Shown here one piece after another: positions 1-8,293 of a stretch of 64,000 nt of DNA. The position numbers and the translations under genes are program-made. The DNA comes from Bacteroidota bacterium (GTDB lineage: Bacteria > Bacteroidota > Rhodothermia > Rhodothermales > UBA10348), in NCBI GenBank assembly GCA_029262835.1, contig JAJCYQ010000099.1, positions 1 through 64,000 on the forward strand, in the 5' to 3' direction. Below the pieces are notes generated by a model. It saw only the letters and a program-made list of their open reading frames with translations, did not search any database and was not told the DNA's origin. Position 1 is the first letter of the stretch, and the number at the start of each line of letters is the position of its first letter.

Positions 1-534
1 TTTCCACGCGAACATCAATTCGTCGTCTCCTTCGGATTCCCGCGCCTTCAAATAGGCGAATACCACGATCGCGAAGCGGTTGGAACTGGCCAGTAGCTCG
101 TCGTCTCGACCTCGAAAGTCTAGCAGCTTCGCGACCGGATAGTCCAGCCGAACGCGGCAGCCTCCGAACCGGAATTCGTATTCAGACGGGCGCCACTCCA
201 TGTCCGAGTCTGCCAGGACAGCAAGACTCACGACAGGCCTCATATGCTTGCCGAATATCCGGGCATGATATTCGAACATCCGGCGCGCGAAATCATCCTG
301 CTTCTGCGCCTGGATTTCGACGTGGACCAACACGCGCATGTCTTTTCCATCCCGCCCGTACACGCTCAGCAGCTTGTCGACAATCAACGTCCCCTTGTTT
401 CCGCCCCGACCAGAGCGCGCGCCTCCGCCCCTGCCGGAGCGCGAGCCGCCACCCAACCCTGCCAGCTCCTTGTCGAGTGACCTGAAACCACGGCTCCAAT
501 CCACCGCAGCGAACCATAGAGTATCTCCTTCCAT
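1..534 (-). pseudogene. Rpn-family PD-(D/E)XK nuclease / transposase-like protein, C-terminus beyond window, N-terminus damaged
   Basis: The minus frame from an ATG at 534 stays open to the window edge, giving 178 visible codons. It contains WSRGFRSLDKEL, then a Gly/Arg/Ser-rich insert made of two similar SGRGG-type blocks, then a PD-(D/E)XK core: an Asp in VDKLLSVYGRDG followed by VLVHVEIQAQ (the E-x-Q pair), DDFARRMFEY and PVVSLAVLAD. This matches the Rpn (recombination-promoting nuclease, PDDEXK transposase) family. The family's usual N-terminal SPWKEIL is present at about 510-552, but in a different frame that runs straight into WFAAVDWSRG. This implies a short deletion with a frameshift removing the hydrophobic N-terminal helix. 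Family assignment is strong. Loss of function is inferred, because a shortened protein could still start at 534. Confidence 0.72.
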
Positions 535-776
535 GGGCTGTCGGTCTGCACGGCGTTCGGGTATCAAGTGCTCCAGGAATCTCGCTTCCACACGACATAG
601 ACCCGGCGCGCCTCGATGTATAACCCCCGAATTTGCCAGCAGAGGCGGGAAATACTCGTGGCCCTCGGCAGCAGACGGGCCCCGCCTCTGGGCATTTGAC
701 AGGATGAGCCTACCAGAACGATTGCGCTGCAACCCGGCTTCGCGCCGAAATAGGAGGGCACTGGCGTCTGACCGTC

Positions 777-941
777 CTATCCGGACGATACTCCGCTTCG
801 GCCGTGAACCTTCGTCAACAGATCCTGGCGACTGTGCAGTACAGCAATAATCTCGACCCGGTCCCGCACAAGGTCATGATCAACCTCTGGGACTTTCCGA
901 CCCATTCGAAGATGCGATTCCAGAACTACCACGGATTCGTA
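777..941 (-). pseudogene. ParE/RelE-type toxin remnant
   Basis: Directly after the antitoxin stop, and in the same frame, a start-less open stretch reads like the C-terminal half of a RelE/ParE toxin: MGRKVPEV followed by VRDRVEIIAVLHSRQDL. In intact family members about 15 residues with a YRI/YRL strand separate these two blocks, and 40-50 residues precede them. Both parts are missing here. It is therefore a doubly deleted remnant next to a surviving antitoxin. I infer the identity from the DRVEIIAVLH strand and its position after an antitoxin. Confidence 0.55.
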
Positions 942-1145
942 TTACGTCAGCCACCGGCTTAACCGCTCCTTGGCTTCTTCATGAGAGACCACACGCCCGG
1001 CTTCTGCATCATTCATGCCCCGCTGAATTTTTTCGAGCACATAAAGCTCATAAATGATGTCCTCGAAGGAGACGTCATCGTCAAGACGATCGACAAGTCG
1101 GAGCGTTGCTTCTTTGGCTGACGACAGGACCGATGCAGATGCCAT
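942..1145 (-). CDS. Antitoxin of a ParE-type addiction module (orphaned)
   Basis: A 67-residue protein beginning MASASVLSSAKEATLRLVDRL and ending in HEEAKERLSRWLT. The acidic helix DDVSFEDIIYELYVLEKIQRGMND and the EEAKERLSRWL tail are typical of small addiction-module antitoxins paired with ParE toxins. I chose the ATG at 1145. A longer frame reaches 1205, but its extra 20 residues are unlike the family. The cognate toxin downstream is decayed, so this antitoxin is probably a relic or acts in trans. Confidence 0.65.
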   Translation of the reverse strand: MASASVLSSAKEATLRLVDRLDDDVSFEDIIYELYVLEKIQRGMNDAEAGRVVSHEEAKERLSRWLT

Positions 1146-1315
1146 GATTGCTTTTTCTGGTGCTGAGGACTTGTAACGAATACCCACGAAAATGGGTCCA
1201 CCCACTGTCCGAGACAGCAGATGGACCCATAAAGACCTGATTCATAACCTCCCTGTTTCTGGTAGATGCGCGCCTCTCTGGCCAGCCTCCCGACCCATGA
1301 ATGATGAGTGGGCCA

Positions 1316-1410
1316 AAGACGCAAGCTCAGGTTGCAGACTTTGAAACCTCAGCCTGCTTCCTGGGCGGGCAGGTCTGCACCGCGTATGTCACCTGGTGGA
1401 TTTTTGAAAG
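1316..1410. repeat. Dispersed direct repeat, copy A
   Basis: This 95-bp segment matches 57782-57876 in the same orientation with about 8 mismatches and no gaps (roughly 92% identity by eye). It lies in the 326-bp gene-free stretch 1146-1471, where I see nothing else. One frame encodes PASWAGRSAPRMSPGGFLK, close to the peptide encoded by copy B. A degenerate second unit may follow at about 1411-1440. Confidence 0.85.
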
Positions 1411-1471
1411 CTCACCTTGCGTCGCTGGCATGTGACTGACGCTGAGCGACATCCGCACAGACTACCCCGCG

Positions 1472-2860
1472 TTAAAAATCCCCACCGCCGAGCAGCATAA
1501 TCTTCTCCCTATCGTGCGGCACGCCACCAAACGCGTTGCGGGTGTCCACAATGAGGCGGGCCTTGTCGGCAATCATAGAGTACGGAAACGCGCTGTGATC
1601 GGTGAGCAGCACGACAACGTCCGCTGCCGCTACAACCGCCGAGCTCAGCTCCACCCCCTCCAGCGTCACCTCGCCCGTGCGCGTCCCAAACGTAAACGAC
1701 GCCACATGCGGATCGCTGTACGTCAGGTTCTCGAAGCCTGCCTCTGTCATCAAGGACAGGATTTTCTCGGCCGGCGAGTGGCGCGTGTCATCCACGTCGC
1801 GCTTGAACGCCACTCCGAGCACCAGCACCTTCGCATTCGATACCTTTACGCCCTGCGATGCAACAGCGCGCACCACGGCATCGACCACGTAGAACGGCAT
1901 TTCTTCGTTCGTGCGGGCCGAGAGCGTAATGAAGCTTGTCTCGAAATCATACCGGCGTGCGAGCCAGGAGAGGTAATACGGATCGATCGGAATGCAGTGA
2001 CCGCCGAGCCCCGGCCCGGGATAGAACGGCATGAAGCCAAAGGGCTTCGTAGCGGCCGCTTCCACAACTTCCCACATGGAAATACCGCCCATGCGGTCGC
2101 AGAGCCGGGCAAGCTCATTGACAAGCGCAATGTTGACCGATCGGAATATGTTCTCAAGCAGCTTCTCCATCTCGGCAACCTTTGGGCTCGATACCCGGTG
2201 CACGATGGATACCACCTGCTCCACCGCCAGGCACGCCACGTCGGTACAGGCGGGCGTCACGCCCCCGACGACGACCGGCGTATTGGCGGTCGTAAACTGC
2301 TTGTTGCCGGGATCAATGCGTTCGGGGCTGAACGCCAGAAACCAGTCCTTGCCGAGCACGAGCCCCTTTTTGCGCGCCGCGGCCTCAATAATTGGCTGCA
2401 CAATGCCCTCGGTGGTATCCGGGTACGTCGTGCTCTTGAGTATTACGAGCTGCCCCTCCCGGATGTGCGCCGCAATAGATTCCGCCGCCGAGCGAATGTA
2501 CGTCGTGTCTGGGTCCTTATGCTCCGTAACAGGCGTCGGTACGCAGATGTAGAACACGTCAATGTCACCCGCCCCCTCGTAGTCATCCTGCGCCGAAAAC
2601 AGCCCACTCTGGTGCACCTCCTTAAAATGCTCCTCGGGCACGTCATCAATGTAGTTCTTTCCCGCATTCAGGCGCAGCACGCGCTCGGCGCTTACGTCGT
2701 AGCCCACCGTCTGAAAGCCCTGACGGGCATACTCCACCGCGAGCGGCAGCCCGACGTACCCAAGGCCGATAATGCCAATCTTTGCCGTCTTTGATTCTAT
2801 TCTGGATGCAATGCTCTTCTGCGGGATGCCGCCGCGCGACATGGTCTCAGCCGTACTCAT
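1472..2860 (-). CDS. wbpA: UDP-N-acetylglucosamine 6-dehydrogenase (WbpA/WbpO type)
   Basis: A 462-residue nucleotide-sugar dehydrogenase that oxidises C6 of a UDP-HexNAc to the uronic acid with two NAD+. The Rossmann motif GLGYVG is at residues 32-37. The catalytic Cys is 289 in GPGLGGHCIPIDPYYL, a context typical of the WbpA/WbpO/TviB branch and not the UDP-glucose branch. The C-terminal binding domain carries VLVLGVAFKRDVDDTRHSPA. It is the last gene of a minus-strand run with the YjbH-like protein and the lipoprotein. Its product would feed the WlbA/WlbC/WlbB enzymes encoded at 11.3-12.8 kb and 46.8 kb. Whether it prefers the GlcNAc or GalNAc nucleotide cannot be read from sequence. Confidence 0.9.
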   Translation of the reverse strand: MSTAETMSRGGIPQKSIASRIESKTAKIGIIGLGYVGLPLAVEYARQGFQTVGYDVSAERVLRLNAGKNYIDDVPEEHFKEVHQSGLFSAQDDYEGAGDIDVFYICVPTPVTEHKDPDTTYIRSAAESIAAHIREGQLVILKSTTYPDTTEGIVQPIIEAAARKKGLVLGKDWFLAFSPERIDPGNKQFTTANTPVVVGGVTPACTDVACLAVEQVVSIVHRVSSPKVAEMEKLLENIFRSVNIALVNELARLCDRMGGISMWEVVEAAATKPFGFMPFYPGPGLGGHCIPIDPYYLSWLARRYDFETSFITLSARTNEEMPFYVVDAVVRAVASQGVKVSNAKVLVLGVAFKRDVDDTRHSPAEKILSLMTEAGFENLTYSDPHVASFTFGTRTGEVTLEGVELSSAVVAAADVVVLLTDHSAFPYSMIADKARLIVDTRNAFGGVPHDREKIMLLGGGDF

Positions 2861-2922
2861 GAATAAATGGGTGTAATTGGGTGATGAATGGGTGCAAATG
2901 GGTGCCGAGCGCCCGGCGCTGC

Positions 2923-3684
2923 TCAGCGCGCCACCGGAAGCCGGTAAATACCAGATACAGTAAACGAAAAATAGCGCTCATCGAGGAGTGCGCCGGTCAG
3001 GCGCACCCACCGAACAGGCTGCACCCAGCCCGCCCAGTTCAGGCGGTGCGTGTCGTACTCGGCGCCGAGCCCCACGCGGTCAAACACGCTGACGCCAAGC
3101 GACCCGAACGCCGCGTCGTCAATCTCAAGCCGGTTGGCGTCAAAAAGGTCAAAGCCGTGCCCAAGGCTCGCCTCAACGGCTACGCTACCCGGCGCGCCCG
3201 ACCAGACATCAACGCGCTTTGACGCGACAGCGAACAGCGCATGAAAGTTTCGCGTGCCGCCCACGTCCCGGACGCCAAAAGCCAGAGCGGGCAACACGCG
3301 CTTCTGCCGCAGCGCAACGAACGTTGCGCCAATAGACCGGTCAGCGCCCCGAAAGTCCACGACGTCAAAGCGCCGCACAAGCCGCACGTAGACCTCAAGG
3401 CGCGGCAGCGCAACCATCGAAGCCGCCAGAATCATCTCGTCGCAGCGGGGTAGGCCAGCCGGAGCGCCAACACCGCCAGCACCGCCCCCGTCCGGATTGC
3501 ACAGCCGCGACCTGGGCGCCACCCGTTCATCCACGCGCCCATAGTGCAGCCGCGCCGTGCCGTCCTCCGCGAGCAGCGCTGTTGGCGCAAACGCCCAGCC
3601 AGACGTGCCATAAAGAGATTGGGCGGCTGTGTCCACAACACAGCCGCCCAATACCAGAAGTAAAACCGAGAGGCGAGTTTTCAC
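2923..3684 (-). CDS. YjbH-like outer-membrane exopolysaccharide protein
   Basis: A 253-residue exported protein. The N-terminus MKTRLSVLLLVLGGCVVDTAAQ could be a lipobox signal (LGGC) or a type I signal cleaved after TAA. The mature part opens with LYGTSGWAFAPTALLAEDGTARLHYGR, followed by alternating hydrophobic strands such as VLPALAFGVRDVGGTRNFHALF and FALFAVASKR-like segments. This pattern is typical of the YjbH/YbjH beta-barrel family that accompanies polysaccharide secretion. It is much shorter than canonical YjbH (about 700 residues) and resembles a single-barrel version. It lies 62 bp upstream of the dehydrogenase and 20 bp downstream of the lipoprotein gene, in one transcription unit. 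Confidence 0.6.
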   Translation of the reverse strand: MKTRLSVLLLVLGGCVVDTAAQSLYGTSGWAFAPTALLAEDGTARLHYGRVDERVAPRSRLCNPDGGGAGGVGAPAGLPRCDEMILAASMVALPRLEVYVRLVRRFDVVDFRGADRSIGATFVALRQKRVLPALAFGVRDVGGTRNFHALFAVASKRVDVWSGAPGSVAVEASLGHGFDLFDANRLEIDDAAFGSLGVSVFDRVGLGAEYDTHRLNWAGWVQPVRWVRLTGALLDERYFSFTVSGIYRLPVAR

Positions 3685-3704
3685 TTCCCTGGAGTGTTAA
3701 TGCA

Positions 3705-4442
3705 TCAGCCTGGGCTCTGCGCCTGGTTCTGGATGGTCGGAAGCGATCCCGTAAGCGCTGCCAACGCGCCGGGGCTCAGGAAGGCGCTGGCCGACTTGCC
3801 GGAGGCCAGTCCCTGCTGCACGAGGTTGCGGAACGTCTGCGTAACGCCGTTCTGCGTCACACGGATGTCGTTGATCAGGCTGTTGTCGCGGTTGATTTCT
3901 TCGCGAATGGTCCCAAACCGACCTGCCGTCCAGAAACCGCCACTTCCACCGGCCTGCGTGCGGGCCATGTTCGAAAACGTACCGTTGGCGTTGAAGGTGA
4001 AGGTCACCTTGTTGCCAGCATTGTCCGTGTGGTTGATCTGGCGCGTTGCCGTCACAGGCTGCGAAATGATACTCGCATTCGTGTTGTTGTAGGTCGTGAT
4101 AATGGCGTTTGTAGGGTTGCCATTGGCGTCTGCCAACACGGCCGATACCGACTGGTCCGTGGTCTGACCCTGCGAGTTCACGACAGGAACAATGATGGCA
4201 ACAGCCGTCGGGCTCGTGTCAATCTGAAGGCCCAGCGCAGCCAAGTCGTTGGCGGCATCCGCGACAGATGCGTTACCAAGCGCTGTCTGCACGGTCGGGT
4301 TGCTGGCGGTCGTCTCCTCGACGGTGACTTCTGCCGGGCGCTGCAGATCGTCGTCCGGCTCGTCGTCCGAATCGCACGCCGAGAAGAGCAGTGCGGTCGC
4401 CAAAAGAAGAAGAATAGGAAAGCGGCTGAACTTGAATATCAT
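3705..4442 (-). CDS. Secreted lipoprotein of unknown function in the polysaccharide locus
   Basis: A 245-residue protein from the ATG at 4442 with lipoprotein signal FPILLLLATALLFSAC and acidic residues (DSDDEPDDD) directly after the Cys. An acidic patch there is a surface-export signal in some Bacteroidota, so surface exposure is inferred. The body is rich in Asn/Thr/Ala (DANGNPTNAIITTYNNTNAS, FTFNANGTFSN) and polar, suggesting beta structure. I recognise no enzyme motif. An in-frame upstream Met at 4541 is rejected because it would bury the signal peptide. It heads the unit that continues through the YjbH-like protein to the WbpA-type dehydrogenase. Confidence 0.65.
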   Translation of the reverse strand: MIFKFSRFPILLLLATALLFSACDSDDEPDDDLQRPAEVTVEETTASNPTVQTALGNASVADAANDLAALGLQIDTSPTAVAIIVPVVNSQGQTTDQSVSAVLADANGNPTNAIITTYNNTNASIISQPVTATRQINHTDNAGNKVTFTFNANGTFSNMARTQAGGSGGFWTAGRFGTIREEINRDNSLINDIRVTQNGVTQTFRNLVQQGLASGKSASAFLSPGALAALTGSLPTIQNQAQSPG

Positions 4443-4660
4443 GGGATGCCTCTCAATGAGGTAATTGTGGATGAAGGTCGATCTGCAATATAAGGCGCGC
4501 GAACCAGCCCTGCCGCGAAAGTACACCGTCGTCGCAAACAATAATGTACTCGTTACATGAACAAGTGCCTGCGGAAATTCCGCCGCTGGCGCGAGTGGAT
4601 AAGATAAGGGTTTACGAACGAGTAATGCGACAGTGTCGCGCCAACGCGTATATTAGCCTA
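4443..4660. promoter_or_regulatory. Divergent intergenic region between lipoprotein and dehydratase genes
   Basis: A 218-bp gene-free region from which two divergent transcription units must start: the lipoprotein unit leftwards and the dehydratase rightwards. I see no unambiguous -35/-10 pair or Bacteroidota -7/-33 consensus. The assignment as a shared promoter region rests on gene orientation alone. Confidence 0.4.
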
Positions 4661-6523
4661 ATGAAGTCCACCCTGTCCCACCTGCCCAGGCGCCAGAAGC
4701 AGGCGCTTGCCATCGCTGCAGATGGCCTGCTGCTGGCAACGAGTCTCTACGTGTCGTTGTGCCTTCGCCACGGCTCAGCGAGCCCCGGGCTCTCGCCCGG
4801 CGCCCAGGCGTTCATTCTCGCCGCGCCGCTCCTGGCCATCCCCATCTTTGCGCGGCTCGGGCTCTACCGTGCCGTGTTCCGGTATATCAGCGTGCAGATG
4901 GGCTGGGCCATTGTGAAGGCCATTGCCCTTTACACGGCGCTTCTCGGCCTCTCGCTCTTTCTGCTGAGCACCATTGCCATTCCGCGCTCCGTCATTCTCA
5001 TCAACGCGTTCGTAGCGTTTTTTGCCATTTCTGGGAGCCGCGTCCTTGTGCGCTGGTGGTTTACGGGCGGGAGCCTCCGTGGACTCACGCCCAAACTCGG
5101 CGCCGAACGCGTCCTTATTTACGGAGCAGGCGCTGCCGGTATTCAGCTCGCGAGCGCACTCGACCACAGCGACGAGTTCACCGTAGCTGGATTTCTGGAT
5201 GATGCGCATGACGCGCAGGGCCACGCGATCCGTGGTTTTCCAGTCTTTGACCCAGCGGAACTTGAAGGGCTCACGAAGTCGCTTAACATAAAGGAAGTCC
5301 TCCTCGCCATGCCGTCGGCCAGCAGGCGCCGCAAACGCGAAATCGTTTACCGGCTGGATGCGCTCGGTGTCGGCGTGCGCACGCTTCCCGGCCTCTCCGA
5401 ACTCGCGCAGGGCCGAGTTCGCGTCTCAGACCTCAAGCAGGTTGAAATCTCGGACATTCTGGGGCGGGATGCCGTAGCCCCAAACGAAGCCCTCCTGCAC
5501 CGAAACATTACCGGCAAGGTCGTCATGGTGACGGGCGCAGGCGGCTCCATTGGCTCGGAGCTCTGCCGGCAGATTGCACGCCTTACGCCCAAAGCGCTCA
5601 TTCTGTTCGAGCGCAGCGAGTTTGCGCTCTACCAGATTGACCGCGAACTGGAGGGCTCAGGAATTCCCATCATGGGCTCCGTGCTGGACGAAGCGCTGCT
5701 GGAGAGCGTCATGCGCAACTACGGCGTAGAAACAGTCTACCACGCGGCGGCCTACAAGCATGTACCGCTTGTTGAAGCCAACCCCGCCCAGGGCGTTTAC
5801 AACAATGTATTCGGCACATTGCGCGCCGCGCGCGCCGCTCGTTCAACCGGCGTCACTGCCTTTGTACTGATCTCCACCGACAAGGCAGTCCGGCCCACAA
5901 ATGTCATGGGCGCCTCAAAGCGCCTCGCCGAAATGATTCTTCAGTGCATGGCGCCAACGACCAACATGCTGCTCACCATGGTGCGCTTTGGTAATGTTCT
6001 CGGCTCCTCAGGCTCCGTCGTGCCGCTTTTTCGCGAGCAGATTGCGCAAGGCGGCCCAGTCACGGTCACGCACCCGGACGTGACGCGCTACTTTATGACC
6101 ATTCCCGAGGCGTCGCAGCTCGTCATCCAGGCTGGCGCCATGGGCAGTGGCGGCGACGTATTTGTTCTCGATATGGGCGAGCCTGTCAAAATTGTAGATC
6201 TCGCCCGCCGCATGGTCCGGCTTTCCGGCTTTGACATCAAGGACGAAAACAACCCGGACGGCGAAATTGAAATTATCGTGAGCGGTCTCCGACCAGGCGA
6301 AAAGCTGTACGAAGAGCTACTCATTGGCGACAATACATCTGCCACTTCCCACCCTCTCATCCTTCGCGCCGAAGAGCACCACGCCGACGAGACAACGATT
6401 GAGTGGATCCTGAAGCAACTTGAAGATGCCATAGCCGCCGACGACGCGGCGCGCATCCGCTCCCTCATGCTTGAGGCCGTGGATGAATACGTCCCGGCTA
6501 ATCAGCCAGGTCTCGTGGGCTAA
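4661..6523 (+). CDS. pglF: Membrane UDP-GlcNAc 4,6-dehydratase (PglF/WbpM/CapD type)
   Basis: A 620-residue inner-membrane protein with four hydrophobic segments in residues 15-135. A first Rossmann-like domain (VLIYGAGAAG at about 151-160) precedes a short-chain dehydratase domain with NAD-binding VTGAGGSIGSE at 290-300. The block STDKAVRPTNVMGASKR has Met and Lys where classical SDRs have Tyr and Lys, as in the PglF/WbpM/FlaA1 dehydratases. It would make UDP-4-keto-6-deoxy-GlcNAc, the substrate of the adjacent PglE-like aminotransferase. I chose the ATG at 4661. A longer frame from 4544 adds 39 residues with no family match. Its stop shares the four bases CTAA with the convergent aminotransferase stop. 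Confidence 0.88.
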   Translation: MKSTLSHLPRRQKQALAIAADGLLLATSLYVSLCLRHGSASPGLSPGAQAFILAAPLLAIPIFARLGLYRAVFRYISVQMGWAIVKAIALYTALLGLSLFLLSTIAIPRSVILINAFVAFFAISGSRVLVRWWFTGGSLRGLTPKLGAERVLIYGAGAAGIQLASALDHSDEFTVAGFLDDAHDAQGHAIRGFPVFDPAELEGLTKSLNIKEVLLAMPSASRRRKREIVYRLDALGVGVRTLPGLSELAQGRVRVSDLKQVEISDILGRDAVAPNEALLHRNITGKVVMVTGAGGSIGSELCRQIARLTPKALILFERSEFALYQIDRELEGSGIPIMGSVLDEALLESVMRNYGVETVYHAAAYKHVPLVEANPAQGVYNNVFGTLRAARAARSTGVTAFVLISTDKAVRPTNVMGASKRLAEMILQCMAPTTNMLLTMVRFGNVLGSSGSVVPLFREQIAQGGPVTVTHPDVTRYFMTIPEASQLVIQAGAMGSGGDVFVLDMGEPVKIVDLARRMVRLSGFDIKDENNPDGEIEIIVSGLRPGEKLYEELLIGDNTSATSHPLILRAEEHHADETTIEWILKQLEDAIAADDAARIRSLMLEAVDEYVPANQPGLVG

Positions 6524-7653
6524 TTCTTCGCGTCTAACAGATCTAAGATATGACCAATCACCTCGTCTTGCTGTTCGTTGGTCATGTCGCTTCCAGACGG
6601 CAGGCAAAGTCCCCGGTCGAATAGGCGCTCATCTAGTCCCTGACCGTGATAAGTCGTGCCAGAGAACAGAGGCTGCATGTGCATGGGTTTCCAGAGAGGA
6701 CGCGCTTCGATCTTAAATTCGAGAAGCCGTAGCCGAATATCTTCTCGACTGACTCCCGTAATGGCCGGATCAATTATCAGCGCGGTCAGCCACCTCGATG
6801 AGCGGTAACCATCCGGTTCAGGCATGAAATCAATTCCATCCCTGTAGAAGGCCGTCTTATATCGCTCGAAGATCTCACGTCGTCTCGCGACTCTATCATC
6901 GAGAACCTCCATTTGCCCAAGACCGATGGCGGCACAGATATTGCTTAACCTGTAGTTATACCCATAGGTCGAGTGTTCATAGTGTGGAGCAGCGTCGCGC
7001 GCTTGTGTTGCAAGGAATCGAGCTTCATCGGCCCATTTCTTATGACGCGTTACAAGCATACCGCCACCAGACGTAGTTATGATCTTGTTTCCGTTGAATG
7101 AAAGGATGGACACGTCTCCCCCGGTTCCACACTTTCGTCCCTGTTTGAACGAGGCACCCAGGCTCTCTGCAGAGTCAACCACCAGCCGGGTACCGTACTC
7201 GGATGCCAATGCCTCCAGCCGATCCAACTCGACACTCTGTCCATAGAGATCGGTCGGTATGATGGCCTTGGGAATTCTGTTTACTCGGCGCGCCCGTTTC
7301 AACTCTTCTTCCAGTCGATCGATATGGAGCGTCCATGACGCAGGATCGAGGTCGAAGAAACGAGGCGTCCCCCCCTGATAAATGACGGGGAAGATTCCTC
7401 CAGCAAATGTCATGGATGAGATCCAGACTTCATCACCGCGTTCAATGCCTGCAATGCGAAGGGCAAGGTGCAATGCGGCAGAACCGGATGAGAGGCCTAC
7501 GCAATGCAGGTCTCCTGCCAGATACTCCGAGATCCGCTCTTCAAATGCGTCAAGCTGTGGCCCAAGGGGTGCAACAAATTTGGATGCAAACGCATCGGCC
7601 ACACGTGCTTCTTCGTGACCGGACATGTGAGGCCGGGATAAATAGATTCGCAT
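6520..7653 (-). CDS. pglE: DegT/DnrJ aminotransferase, UDP-4-amino-sugar forming (PglE-like)
   Basis: A 377-residue PLP-dependent sugar aminotransferase. The Schiff-base Lys is about residue 190 in SFNGNKIITTSGGGM, a context typical of the PglE/bacillosamine branch. An aspartate for the PLP ring nitrogen is in VVDSAESLGA, and VGLSSGSAALHLAL binds phosphate. With the PglF-like dehydratase opposite and the PglD and PglC homologues just upstream in the same operon, it should convert the 4-keto sugar to UDP-4-amino-4,6-dideoxy-GlcNAc using glutamate. It is the last gene of the roughly 38-kb minus-strand cassette and has no visible terminator. Confidence 0.87.
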   Translation of the reverse strand: MRIYLSRPHMSGHEEARVADAFASKFVAPLGPQLDAFEERISEYLAGDLHCVGLSSGSAALHLALRIAGIERGDEVWISSMTFAGGIFPVIYQGGTPRFFDLDPASWTLHIDRLEEELKRARRVNRIPKAIIPTDLYGQSVELDRLEALASEYGTRLVVDSAESLGASFKQGRKCGTGGDVSILSFNGNKIITTSGGGMLVTRHKKWADEARFLATQARDAAPHYEHSTYGYNYRLSNICAAIGLGQMEVLDDRVARRREIFERYKTAFYRDGIDFMPEPDGYRSSRWLTALIIDPAITGVSREDIRLRLLEFKIEARPLWKPMHMQPLFSGTTYHGQGLDERLFDRGLCLPSGSDMTNEQQDEVIGHILDLLDAKN

Positions 7654-7657
7654 ACAA

Positions 7658-8293
7658 TTATTTTGTCAGGGGACGGGCTGGGATTCCAACGACGGTAACA
7701 CCATCCGGAACGTCTTTCGTCACTACGGCACCCATGCCCACAATGGCTCCCTTGCCTATGCGAAGAGGAGAGCCCGGCTTGCCTTGACGTATGGTAGCGC
7801 CCGCACCAATGTAGGCATGGTCTTTAATTAAGACGTTTCCGTTGCACCTGGCTCCAGGCGCAAACGTCACGTAGTCTCCAATCAGACAGTCATGCTCCAC
7901 ATAAGAATAGAGGTTTGCATGGAAATGCGATCCTATCCGGATGTTTGAGGTCAGTGTCACAAAAGGAGATAGGATCGCACCTGGGCCCAGGACAACATCG
8001 TCCATTTCGACCACGTTTCCTGCCCGGATTTCCACAAAGCCAACACCGTTTACCGCACACTTCTCCGAAAGCCTCTTTCGGATTCTGCTGTCCGAAATCG
8101 CTATGGCAACCTGCTTAGATTCAGCCGGTGTCGCGAGGAATTCGTCCCAGGAGTGGCACGGATGGCCATTTACCATGGAGGGGTGATCCCCGTCGTCAAT
8201 GAAAACAAGGTAAGCATCGGATATCTGATGTCGTGCGAGTGGCATGACACCTCGTCCGCACCCACTCGCACCATATACACCAACAATCTTCAT
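7658..8293 (-). CDS. pglD: UDP-4-amino-sugar N-acetyltransferase (PglD/NeuD family)
   Basis: A 211-residue protein with an N-terminal Rossmann-like sugar-nucleotide-binding half ([16 protein letters not shown]) and a C-terminal left-handed beta-helix of hexapeptide repeats (IGSHFH, IGDYVTFAPGA, IGAGATI, IGKGAIVGMGAVV). His134 in YVEHDCLIGD matches the PglD catalytic base. It would complete UDP-N,N'-diacetylbacillosamine. The gene lies 4 bp upstream of the aminotransferase and overlaps the sugar-transferase gene by 4 bp, implying translational coupling. Confidence 0.87.
   Translation of the reverse strand: MKIVGVYGASGCGRGVMPLARHQISDAYLVFIDDGDHPSMVNGHPCHSWDEFLATPAESKQVAIAISDSRIRKRLSEKCAVNGVGFVEIRAGNVVEMDDVVLGPGAILSPFVTLTSNIRIGSHFHANLYSYVEHDCLIGDYVTFAPGARCNGNVLIKDHAYIGAGATIRQGKPGSPLRIGKGAIVGMGAVVTKDVPDGVTVVGIPARPLTK

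Noticed and set aside
338-850. Plus-strand frame of 170 codons in the first kilobase
   Set aside because: It runs antisense to the Rpn-like gene and the ParE remnant, both of which have clear family matches, and it has no match itself.
1514-2794. Long plus-strand open frame of 426 codons antisense to the WbpA-type dehydrogenase
   Set aside because: Its protein is Arg/His-rich with no recognisable family and lies exactly opposite a well-conserved enzyme. The same applies to the long antisense frames at 3582-4493, 49560-50612, 58155-59315 and 59075-59944.
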